Positions 1 to 6,192 of a DNA stretch of 6,192 nucleotides are shown in pieces. The first letter of the stretch is position 1. The number at the start of each line of letters is the position of its first letter. The position numbers and the translations under genes are program-made. The notes beneath the pieces are model-generated. The model was not told the DNA's origin and searched no databases. It saw only the letters and a list, made by a program, of their open reading frames with translations. The stretch is from positions 1 through 6,192 of the forward strand of contig VEQB01000146.1 of assembly GCA_018883485.1 (NCBI GenBank), read 5' to 3'. The DNA comes from Bacteroidota bacterium (lineage in GTDB: Bacteria > Bacteroidota > Bacteroidia > UKL13-3).

Positions 1-1070
1 TATTAAGGGAGCAAAAAAAGGCGCTTCGATTTGCCGTTATTAAGAACTTGAACATTTTTATTAATGTTGGAATTAACCTTTATTTATTGGTTTTCTGTCC
101 GTGGTTTTCTAACGTTTATAAAGTAATGCCACCCTTTGCTATTGTTAATCCTGGCATTGAAGTTGTTTTTATGGCTAACCTCATAGCTAGCTTAGTAACT
201 TTGATTTTGCTTTTTGCTGAATTTAGGCAAATAAGTTTTGTATTTGATAAGGCACTTTGGCAACAAATGATGGTTTACGCCATACCAATGATTTGGGTAG
301 GTTTTGCAGGTATGATAAACGAAACATTAGATAGGGCGCTATTGCGTTATGTTTGGCCAGACCCTATAGAAGCCCAGCAGATGAATGGTATTTACAGTGC
401 TAATTATAAACTATCTATTATTATTACTTTGTTTATTCAGGCATATAAATTTGCTGCAGAACCTTTTTTCTTTGCTCATGCCAAACAAACAGATAAACGT
501 AATTTATATGCAGAAGTAATGAATTATTTTGCTTGGATATGCTTGTTTATTTTTATTTTAGTGAGCTCCTTTTTGCATTACTTCAAATCGTTTATTGGTC
601 CAGATTTTCATGAAGGATTAAAGGTAGTTCCCATCTTACTTTGGGCCAATATTTTCTTAGGATTATATTATAATGTATCCATTTGGTATAAGCTTTCGAA
701 TCAAACTAAAAAGGGTGCTTTAATTTCGTTTATTGGCGCTGCGATTACTATAGTACTTAACTTAATCCTGATTCCAGTTTTAGGTTATGAAGGTTGTGCA
801 TGGGCCACTTTTATATGTTATTTAACTATGTTGGTAATTGGATATTATTGGGGCCAAAAGTATTATCCTATTCCTTATAATATTAAGAGAATTGGCCTAT
901 ACGCTTTTTCGGCAATTTTGATTTACATCTTATTAACTTATTTAAGTTTACAAATTGAACCAAGCTCCCTATTAGGCTTTGCAATTAGAATAGTTGCTTT
1001 GTTTTTATTTGTAGGCTTGGGTTTAAAAATGGAGCTTAAAAATTTAGTAACAAGCAAAAATGGAGCTTAA
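1..1070 (+). CDS. Oligosaccharide/polysaccharide flippase, MOP superfamily (5' truncated)
   Basis: This is a membrane protein that probably flips a lipid-linked saccharide across the inner membrane (Wzx/MviN-like, MOP superfamily). The frame is open from base 3 to the window edge and begins LREQKKALRF, a basic cytoplasmic stretch typical of these proteins just before a membrane helix, so the true start lies upstream; the TTG at 48 is not the start. About 355 residues are visible, with roughly ten hydrophobic spans, for example the regions coded near 50-115, 160-225, 265-315, 400-475, 515-580, 620-680, 715-780, 790-850, 890-950 and 965-1030. Family members usually have 12-14 spans, so about the first quarter to third is missing. 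The segment around AAEPFFFAHAK is typical of Bacteroidota homologues. The last 13 residues (MELKNLVTSKNGA) come from a repeat shared with the start of dut. The transported substrate cannot be read from the sequence; an O-antigen or capsule unit or lipid II are all possible. Confidence 0.85.
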   Translation, partial: LREQKKALRFAVIKNLNIFINVGINLYLLVFCPWFSNVYKVMPPFAIVNPGIEVVFMANLIASLVTLILLFAEFRQISFVFDKALWQQMMVYAIPMIWVGFAGMINETLDRALLRYVWPDPIEAQQMNGIYSANYKLSIIITLFIQAYKFAAEPFFFAHAKQTDKRNLYAEVMNYFAWICLFIFILVSSFLHYFKSFIGPDFHEGLKVVPILLWANIFLGLYYNVSIWYKLSNQTKKGALISFIGAAITIVLNLILIPVLGYEGCAWATFICYLTMLVIGYYWGQKYYPIPYNIKRIGLYAFSAILIYILLTYLSLQIEPSSLLGFAIRIVALFLFVGLGLKMELKNLVTSKNGA

Positions 1071-1086
1071 AGTTAAAGTAATTAAT
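1025..1086 (+). repeat. 31-bp-period imperfect direct repeat across the flippase/dut junction
   Basis: Two adjacent units, 1025-1055 and 1056-1086, start with the same 16 bases (AAAAATGGAGCTTAAA) and agree at 23 of 31 positions overall, including a shared AGTAA further on. Each contains an ATG: the first (1029) is in the flippase frame and reads MELKNLV, the second (1060) is the dut start and reads MELKVKV. The period is not a multiple of three, so the two copies are read in different frames. The second copy provides the flippase stop codon (1068-1070). It looks like an old local duplication of the dut start region. Confidence 0.75.
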
Positions 1087-1497
1087 AAAGGAACTAATCC
1101 CTTACCTGCATATCAAACTTTGCATGCCGCTGGACTTGATGTGATGGCCAACTTAGAAGAGACAATTATAATTGAACCAATGGCGAGGAAGTTAGTATCT
1201 ACAGGTCTTTTTGTTGAAATACCTCCCGGCTTTGAAATTCAAATTAGACCTCGAAGCGGACTTGCCTTAAAACATGGCATTACTGTGTTAAATTCTCCTG
1301 GAACCATTGATGCTGATTATAGAGGCGAGGTAAAGGTTTTGCTAATTAATTTAGGTGCAGAATCCTTTTTGGTTCAACCCGGAGAAAGAATTGCGCAAAT
1401 GGTATTGGCCAAACATGAGGTTTTAAGTTGGGAACTGGTAGAGAAATTAACCGAAAGTGACAGAGGCAGCGGCGGTTACGGTAGTACTGGGAAATAG
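1060..1497 (+). CDS. dut: dUTP diphosphatase (dUTPase)
   Basis: This cytoplasmic homotrimeric enzyme hydrolyses dUTP to dUMP and pyrophosphate, which keeps uracil out of DNA and supplies dUMP for dTMP synthesis. All five trimeric dUTPase motifs are present in order: motif I AGLDVMA (24-30), motif II RPRSGLALKHG (63-73), motif III NSPGTIDADYRGEV (78-91) with the expected catalytic Asp84 and the sugar-discriminating Tyr87, motif IV ERIAQMVL (109-116) and motif V RGSGGYGSTG (135-144). In motif V the usual Phe that stacks on uracil is Tyr140, a conservative change. At 145 residues it is full length for the family. The frame opens after a TAA at 1048-1050 and ATG 1060 is its first start, 11 bp inside the flippase gene, so translation is probably coupled. 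The upstream sequence is A-rich, with no Shine-Dalgarno sequence. The function is secure; the link to the envelope neighbours is positional only. Confidence 0.97.
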   Translation: MELKVKVINKGTNPLPAYQTLHAAGLDVMANLEETIIIEPMARKLVSTGLFVEIPPGFEIQIRPRSGLALKHGITVLNSPGTIDADYRGEVKVLLINLGAESFLVQPGERIAQMVLAKHEVLSWELVEKLTESDRGSGGYGSTGK

Positions 1498-1528
1498 TTA
1501 TTAACTTTAGCGTAGTTTCTTAGTTTTG
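1498..1528 (+). promoter_or_regulatory. Possible Bacteroidota sigma-type promoter upstream of the nucleotidyltransferase
   Basis: The 77-bp gap between dut and the next gene contains TAGTTTTG at 1521-1528, an exact match to the TAnnTTTG -7 element known from Bacteroidota housekeeping promoters. A TTA at 1498-1500, 20 bases upstream, could stand in for the TTG at -33 but is not an exact match. The gap is the largest in the window, which fits a new transcription unit or an internal promoter. In AT-rich DNA such a match can occur by chance, so this stays tentative. No terminator hairpin for dut is visible in the gap. Confidence 0.3.
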
Positions 1529-1574
1529 AAATTTTAGTAGTTTGTAGTAGGTTGCGGCCAAACACAAGTTTAGT

Positions 1575-2585
1575 ATGAAAATTATCGTTCCAATGGCAGG
1601 TATGGGAAAGCGCATGCGCCCGCACACTTTAACCGTGCCAAAACCCCTTATTCCTGTTGCAGGAAAACCTATTGTACAGAAAATTATAGAAGATTTAGAG
1701 AAGGTATGTGGAACAGAGATTGAAGAGGTTGCCTATATTATTGGGCCAAGTTTTGGAGAAGCAGTAGAAAAACAATTGATAGCTGTTGCCGAAAAAATAG
1801 GAGCTAAAGGATCTATTTATTATCAGCACGAACCCTTGGGCACGGCTCATGCCATCATGTGTGCTAAAGAAAGTTTAGATGGCAATGTTTTAGTTGTTTT
1901 TGCAGATACTTTATTTAAGGCAGATTTTACTTTAGACAGAACAAAAGATGGAATTATTTGGGTTCAAAAAGTAGATGACCCAAAGCCTTTTGGTGTGGTA
2001 AAAGTTAATGCACAAAATGTGATAACAGATTTTATAGAAAAGCCCGTAACCTTTGTTTCTGACTTGGCAATTATTGGTATTTACTATTTTAAAGATGGAC
2101 TTTACTTGCGTAATGAATTACAGTATTTGTTAGACAACGATATTAAAGAAAAGGGGGAGTACCAATTAACCAATGCTTTAGAAAACATGAAGGCAAAAGG
2201 TACCCAATTTGAACCTGGCAAGGTTACCGAATGGTTAGATTGTGGCAATAAGAATTCTACTGTATTTACTAACTCTAGAATCTTACATTTTATGCATCAA
2301 AATGGCGATAAAATGGTTGATGATTCAGTTAGCACAACCGATGCTATTATAATTCAGCCTAGTTTTATTGGTAAGAATGTAAAAATTACACGCAGTGTGG
2401 TTGGGCCGCATGCAGCCATTGCAGATAATTGCGTAATAGAAAATTCTATAATAGGAAATTGCATTATACAAAGCAATACCAATATAACAGAAGCGGTAAT
2501 TGATAATGCTATGATAGGCAGCAACGTAGTCTATAAAGGGGAGGCTAAAGATTTAAGCATTGGCGATTTTACTACTTGCCTATAA
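1575..2585 (+). CDS. Sugar-phosphate nucleotidyltransferase with left-handed beta-helix tail
   Basis: The enzyme probably joins a nucleoside triphosphate to a sugar 1-phosphate, giving an NDP-sugar and pyrophosphate for glycan synthesis in the cytoplasm. The N-terminal Rossmann-like NTP_transferase domain spans about residues 1-235. It has the nucleotide loop MAGMGKRMRPHT (7-18), the PKPLIPVAGKP motif (22-32), PLGTAHA (87-93), a likely metal-binding Asp111 in VVFADTLF, EKP (155-157), GEYQLTNAL (194-202) and EWLDCGNK (219-226). The C-terminal part (about 256-322) shows hexapeptide-like repeats, for example FIGKNV, VVGPHAAI, IIGNCI and MIGSNVVYKG, as expected for a left-handed beta-helix. Family members such as RmlA usually have T at the position of Lys12 and GD at Ala110-Asp111; both differences recur in the Bacteroidota subfamily as I remember it. 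Sugar and base specificity (glucose/dTTP, glucose/UTP or mannose/GTP) cannot be read off. ATG 1575 fits the family N-terminus MKIIVPMAG. Confidence 0.9.
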   Translation: MKIIVPMAGMGKRMRPHTLTVPKPLIPVAGKPIVQKIIEDLEKVCGTEIEEVAYIIGPSFGEAVEKQLIAVAEKIGAKGSIYYQHEPLGTAHAIMCAKESLDGNVLVVFADTLFKADFTLDRTKDGIIWVQKVDDPKPFGVVKVNAQNVITDFIEKPVTFVSDLAIIGIYYFKDGLYLRNELQYLLDNDIKEKGEYQLTNALENMKAKGTQFEPGKVTEWLDCGNKNSTVFTNSRILHFMHQNGDKMVDDSVSTTDAIIIQPSFIGKNVKITRSVVGPHAAIADNCVIENSIIGNCIIQSNTNITEAVIDNAMIGSNVVYKGEAKDLSIGDFTTCL

Positions 2586-2628
2586 TTTAATTGCCTTTTC
2601 TACATTAAAAAAAACATTAAATCTAACT

Positions 2629-4311
2629 ATGAGGAGAATACTTCCTTATTTATTTTTTTGGCTCTTTGCAGTTAGTTTGAATGCCCAAAAGGTGCTTACC
2701 GAAACTCAGAGAATAGAGTTTGATAAGCACTTTTTTAATGGCATGCGTGAGAAGCTAATCAATAATTATGTAGATGCCGAAAATGAGTTTAGATTGGCAT
2801 TGGCAATTAATTATGAATCTGCCAATTTACACTATCAATTAGCAAACATTTTAGAAGCAACTAAACGATTGGACGAATGCTTACAAGAAGCAGAAAATGC
2901 AGTAAAATTTGACCCCGCTAATGCTTGGTATATTAATTATTTGGCAGATAGGTTAAAAGCAGAGAAACGCTATTTAGATGCCGCAAAGGTTTGTGAGCAA
3001 GGTTTTAAAAAGACCAAAGAAATTCATTTTCTTTTTCAAAAGTCTGCCTACGAAATGATGGGTTATAATTATACCGCTGCTATTAAAACAATAAACCAGA
3101 TTGAAAATATTGAAGGTGTAAAAGAGGCTACTAGCAGACAGAAAGAGGAGATTTATCTGGCTATTAATAAACCTCAAAAAGCGGTTGAAGAAATAAGAAA
3201 ACTCTGTAAAGCATACCCCGAGGATTTAAATTTTAAAGGATTATTGGCGGATTTACTAATTGCTACTGGAAAAGAAAAGGAGGCTGTGGCCTTGTATGAA
3301 GAAATTTTAAGAAAGGACCCAAATAATGGATATGCATTATTTGCGTTAGCAGATTTCTATAAAGGTAAAGGGGATAAAGAGCGTTATTTTGAAATGGTTA
3401 AAAAGGGCATGGTATCGCCAATAGAGGTTAACCTAAAGGTTAAAATGCTATCTCTTATTATTCCTTCCCAAGATTTTGCTCCGCAACATTTAGAAAGATG
3501 CGAAACATTGATTCAATTGTTTGTAGATGCTAACCCATCTAACAGCGAGCCATACCTTTTTAAAGGAGATTTGTTTCTTCAAAAACAAAACTTTCAAGAG
3601 GCACGTCAATGGTACCAGAAAGCTACAGACCTAGATCCATTTAGCATTATTGCTTGGGAGCAATCAGTGTTTTGTGATCAACAATTGCAGCGCTTTGATT
3701 GGATGAAAACGGATGCTGAGAAAATGATGCAATATTTCCCCTTGTATCCCAATGCGTATTATTATCATAGCCTTGCTTGCAGGAGCCTAAAAGAGTTTGC
3801 TGCTGCTTTAAAGAGTGCAAGGGAAGGTGTAGCTGTTTCAGAAGATGAGGAAAGCCTGATAAACATGTTAACTAACCTTGGGACCATTGCCCATTACGCT
3901 GGGGATTATACCCTTGCCGACTCCTCTTTTGACGCCGTATTGGCCCTAGACCCAATTAATGCGCTTGCTTTAAATAATTATGCCTACTTCTTAAGCCTAA
4001 GAAATGATAATTTAGACAAGGCAGAAAATATGAGTAAAAAGTCTTTAGAGCTAAATCCAGAAAGTTCTTCCTATTTAGATACATACGCGTGGATTTTATA
4101 TATGAAAGGCAATTACACTGAAGCGAAAGTTCAAATTGAAAGAGCATTGTCACTTTCTCCTAATAGTGCAGAGATAGTTGAGCATTATGGAGATATTTGT
4201 TATAGATTAGGTGAAAAGGAAAGAGCGATGAACCAATGGAAGAAAGCGCTAGAGTTAGGTTCAGACAGTGAAGAGTTAAAGAAAAAAGTGAATACAGGCT
4301 TGTTACCATAA
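2629..4311 (+). CDS. Secreted tetratricopeptide-repeat (TPR) protein
   Basis: This is a 560-residue protein built almost entirely of TPR helix pairs, which usually hold protein partners together. It starts with a Sec signal peptide: positive Arg2-Arg3, a hydrophobic core ILPYLFFWLFAVSL, and a likely cleavage after Ala19 (SLNA/QK). There is no lipobox Cys, so it should be periplasmic or loosely outer-membrane associated. TPR-like units are visible at about 36-66, 66-96, 99-130, 203-232, 236-260, 306-337, 411-442, 445-477, 480-511 and 515-545; the last four fit the consensus best (for example ALNNYAYFL, YTEAKVQIERALSLSPNS). The middle (about 262-300) is less regular. ATG 2629 is chosen because it directly precedes the signal peptide; a TTG at 2560 in the same frame would bury it behind 23 extra residues. 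The 43-bp leader (2586-2628) is AT-rich with an A8 run, and nothing else is seen in it. The partner is unknown; the DUF4292 lipoprotein and EnvC-like protein downstream are candidates. Confidence 0.88.
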   Translation: MRRILPYLFFWLFAVSLNAQKVLTETQRIEFDKHFFNGMREKLINNYVDAENEFRLALAINYESANLHYQLANILEATKRLDECLQEAENAVKFDPANAWYINYLADRLKAEKRYLDAAKVCEQGFKKTKEIHFLFQKSAYEMMGYNYTAAIKTINQIENIEGVKEATSRQKEEIYLAINKPQKAVEEIRKLCKAYPEDLNFKGLLADLLIATGKEKEAVALYEEILRKDPNNGYALFALADFYKGKGDKERYFEMVKKGMVSPIEVNLKVKMLSLIIPSQDFAPQHLERCETLIQLFVDANPSNSEPYLFKGDLFLQKQNFQEARQWYQKATDLDPFSIIAWEQSVFCDQQLQRFDWMKTDAEKMMQYFPLYPNAYYYHSLACRSLKEFAAALKSAREGVAVSEDEESLINMLTNLGTIAHYAGDYTLADSSFDAVLALDPINALALNNYAYFLSLRNDNLDKAENMSKKSLELNPESSSYLDTYAWILYMKGNYTEAKVQIERALSLSPNSAEIVEHYGDICYRLGEKERAMNQWKKALELGSDSEELKKKVNTGLLP

Positions 4312-4316
4312 GAAGT

Positions 4317-5108
4317 ATGAATAAATTTATTTTAAAGGTATTAATTGCTTTGATAGTTGTTGCTTCGGCATGTAAAACAAAGAAGCAAAGCGCAGTTCAA
4401 CCCGCAGACTTAACTATAGATAATACCAAGGCAATACCTGCCAAAGCTTTGCTTTTTGACGAGATAGGTGCTGCAAAGAACAATGGTGATGGACTTAGAT
4501 ACTCGGCGGATGTAGATTATAAAGAAGGCAAAACAAACATATCTTTAGCTATGGAAATTAATGCTAAAAAAGGAAACTACATTTGGCTTAATGTAAAAGC
4601 ATATGGCTTAGTAAATGTGGCTAGGGTGCTTATTAAGCCAGATTCTATTAGAATTCTAGATTTAATTAATAAAAAATATGTTTCGGCTTCTTATAATTAC
4701 TTAAGAAGGTTTACCTCTGCTCCTTTAGGGTTTAATGAGCTAGAAAATTTGGTGTGGGGTAATGCTTTGTTTGATCCAATTCCTGAAAATACTACCATTG
4801 ATTCAAGCACCCAGAATGTAATTTTAAATCTGGTTTTAGAGAAAATGAATCAAAAAGCCACTTATTCTAAACAGTATAAAACGGAGGCTGTATGGTTAAC
4901 TGAACAAGGGAATACGCGCTCAATGGCTGTAAAATATGCCAACTTGGAGCAGGTGGCCCAAAATGCCTTTCCAAGAGACCTAGTAATTAACATTGAGGGA
5001 GAAAAAAAAGTGGAATGCCGCTTTACATTAAGCAACTTCGCGTACGATGTTAAACAAGATCCAAGCTTCAACGTACCAAGGTCATATAAGGTGGAAGTAT
5101 TCCGCTAA
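4317..5108 (+). CDS. DUF4292 family lipoprotein
   Basis: This is a 263-residue lipoprotein of a family widespread in Bacteroidota with no settled function. The signal peptide MNKFILKVLIALIVVASAC places the lipidated Cys at residue 19; the -3 residue is Ala, slightly weak for a lipobox but acceptable. The residues after Cys are KTKK. The acidic surface-export signal described for Bacteroidota lipoproteins is absent, so I infer a periplasm-facing anchor. The body is rich in amphipathic beta strands (for example ISLAMEINAKKGNYIWLNVKAYG, about 75-97, then VNVARVLIKPDSIRILD, 99-115). This resembles the LolA/LolB-type half-barrel to which I recall the family being assigned, which suggests binding of a lipid or lipoprotein. 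Its ATG lies 5 bp after the TPR stop, so the two genes are almost certainly cotranscribed. Its last 62 bases probably overlap the next gene. The family call is from memory of conserved features and gene order. Confidence 0.8.
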   Translation: MNKFILKVLIALIVVASACKTKKQSAVQPADLTIDNTKAIPAKALLFDEIGAAKNNGDGLRYSADVDYKEGKTNISLAMEINAKKGNYIWLNVKAYGLVNVARVLIKPDSIRILDLINKKYVSASYNYLRRFTSAPLGFNELENLVWGNALFDPIPENTTIDSSTQNVILNLVLEKMNQKATYSKQYKTEAVWLTEQGNTRSMAVKYANLEQVAQNAFPRDLVINIEGEKKVECRFTLSNFAYDVKQDPSFNVPRSYKVEVFR

Positions 5109-6192
5109 ATTATTTATTCTGTTTTTTTTCGTTGTTTGCTATAATCTTAATGCTGCACAAACACCCGCACAAAAGCGAAAAGAATTAGAGGGTAAACGGC
5201 GCGAATTACAAGCTGCCATTAAGCGTAATAAAAGTGAGCTGATTAAAATTAAAGCTGAAGCATTTAATAAAGAAAAGGAACTTAAGGTTTTAGGTAATCA
5301 AATTTCTAATCGCGAGAAAGTGATTGCCAATGTGAGTCAACAAGCCTTAGAAATTGCAATCGAGATTAACAACCAACGCGCCAATATTGACCGGTTGAAG
5401 TTAGACATTGAAAAGCTTAAAAAAGATTATGCTGATTATTTAGTTGCTGTTTACAAGCGCAGGCAAAATGCGAGTAGTTTGCTTTTTTACCTCTTCGAAT
5501 CAAAGAGTTTGAATCAAGCATTTCGGCGGATGCAGTATCTAATTGCCTACGGTAATTATAGACAGAAACAAGCTACTCTCATCTTAAATACCCAAAAAGA
5601 AATGATAGCTAGCATTGAGGCGATGCTCAAGATAAAACAAGAAAAATCTAATTTAATTCAAGCCAAAGAATTAGAAAAAAAGGCTTTACAAAAAGACAAG
5701 GATGAAGAGAGTAAGCTTTTAGTTCAATTGCAGGGCAAGCAAAGTGAGTTGCAACAAAAAATTGATAGACAAGAGAAAGCTGCACGAAAGTTGAGTCATG
5801 AAATTGAAATGCAAATTGCCAAAGAAATTGATTTGGCTAGAAAAGCCGAAGCGGTAAGAATTGAGAAGGCAAAGAAGGCAAATCAACCAGCGGCACCCAA
5901 AACCTCTACAAGCTATTTAAGCAGTTCAGACCTTAAGTTGGGGAATGATTTTGCAAGTAACAAAGGAAAATTGCCATGGCCGGTTGCTGGCAAAATGGTT
6001 GAAGGTTTTGGCAATCATGCTCATCCTACCTTAAAAGGTATTGTTACCACAAATAATGGTATTGATATAGCAGCTAAAGCGGGATCTAGTGTTCAAGCAA
6101 TTTTTAAAGGAACAGTAAAAGCAGTATTTCCTATCCCAGGATTGGATAAAGTTGTATTGGTAAACCATGGTGAATATTACACGGTGTATGCT
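5047..6192 (+). CDS. EnvC-like murein hydrolase activator, M23/LytM family (3' truncated)
   Basis: This periplasmic protein probably activates cell-wall amidases during septum splitting, as EnvC does for AmiA/AmiB in E. coli. The frame runs open to the window end (382 codons). A signal peptide core KLFILFFFVVCYNLNA ends near Ala36/Ala37, before QTPAQKRKELE. Two long charged coiled-coil stretches follow (about 40-135 and 175-290), split by an EnvC-typical hairpin segment SLLFYLFESKSLNQAFRRMQYL (about 144-165). The LytM domain begins at KGKLPWPVAGKMVEGFG (306-322). In it the first zinc ligand position of HxxxD is Asn336 while Asp340 remains (NNGID), a change known from EnvC-type regulators that no longer cut peptidoglycan. 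The domain is cut by the window at HGEYYTVYA. ATG 5047 is the only ATG/GTG/TTG between the in-frame stop at 5029-5031 and the signal peptide; it gives a long, 20-residue n-region, so a non-standard start such as ATA 5086 is possible. Confidence 0.88.
   Translation, partial: MLNKIQASTYQGHIRWKYSAKLFILFFFVVCYNLNAAQTPAQKRKELEGKRRELQAAIKRNKSELIKIKAEAFNKEKELKVLGNQISNREKVIANVSQQALEIAIEINNQRANIDRLKLDIEKLKKDYADYLVAVYKRRQNASSLLFYLFESKSLNQAFRRMQYLIAYGNYRQKQATLILNTQKEMIASIEAMLKIKQEKSNLIQAKELEKKALQKDKDEESKLLVQLQGKQSELQQKIDRQEKAARKLSHEIEMQIAKEIDLARKAEAVRIEKAKKANQPAAPKTSTSYLSSSDLKLGNDFASNKGKLPWPVAGKMVEGFGNHAHPTLKGIVTTNNGIDIAAKAGSSVQAIFKGTVKAVFPIPGLDKVVLVNHGEYYTVYA

Noticed and set aside
48..1070. TTG at 48 as the start of the flippase gene
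   Set aside because: The same frame is open to the window edge and the upstream residues (LREQKKALRFAVIKN) fit the family, so the gene is simply cut by the window.
2602..2621. ACATTAAA repeated either side of an A-run in the leader of the TPR gene
   Set aside because: It is short and low in complexity, in AT-rich DNA; no matching promoter element or hairpin was found nearby.
2560..2628. TTG 2560 as the start of the TPR protein, overlapping the nucleotidyltransferase gene
   Set aside because: It adds 23 residues ahead of a complete signal peptide that begins with MRR at 2629.
2974..3177. Minus-strand ORF of 67 codons inside the TPR gene
   Set aside because: It lies wholly within a well-supported gene on the other strand and shows no recognisable domain; a shadow frame.
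3956..4153. Minus-strand ORF of 65 codons inside the TPR gene
   Set aside because: It overlaps the best-conserved TPR units and has no features of its own; a shadow frame.
4862..5071. Minus-strand ORF of 69 codons inside the DUF4292 gene
   Set aside because: It is antisense to a supported lipoprotein gene, with no recognisable motif; a shadow frame.
5122..5129. T8 run as a terminator or as proof of a frameshift
   Set aside because: There is no GC-rich stem before it, and shifting the frame there does not give a better start codon; it lies in the codons for a Phe-rich signal peptide.

Overview
The window looks like chromosomal core DNA of a member of the Bacteroidota. The evidence is the AT-rich coding style, start codons without a clear Shine-Dalgarno sequence, signal peptides that end in the '-NAQ' style, and a set and order of envelope genes that I recognise from that phylum. 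I cannot name a genus. All genes lie on the + strand and are tightly packed. I see no RNA gene, CRISPR array, insertion sequence, attachment site or clear hairpin terminator.

Layout. Bases 1-1070 hold the 3' part of a multi-membrane-span polysaccharide/lipid-linked oligosaccharide flippase; its start lies outside the window. It overlaps by 11 bp a complete dUTPase gene, dut (1060-1497). That junction carries a 31-bp-period imperfect direct repeat. A 77-bp gap (1498-1574) has a possible Bacteroidota-type promoter. Next come a sugar-phosphate nucleotidyltransferase with a left-handed beta-helix tail (1575-2585), a secreted TPR protein (2629-4311), a DUF4292 lipoprotein (4317-5108) and the 5' part of an EnvC-like murein hydrolase activator with coiled coils and a degenerate LytM/M23 domain (5047 to the window end). 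The last gene overlaps the lipoprotein gene and has only one standard start codon available.

How the genes fit together. Five of the six act on, or are exported to, the cell envelope: glycan export across the inner membrane, activated-sugar supply, a periplasmic TPR scaffold, a lipoprotein probably of LolA/LolB-like fold, and control of peptidoglycan splitting. dut is a nucleotide-pool housekeeping gene carried along by translational overlap. The tight spacing from 2629 onward suggests one transcript. A joint role in envelope growth and division is inference from gene order. Nothing here amounts to a clearly new system; the most unusual local features are the flippase/dut repeat junction and the start of the EnvC-like gene.
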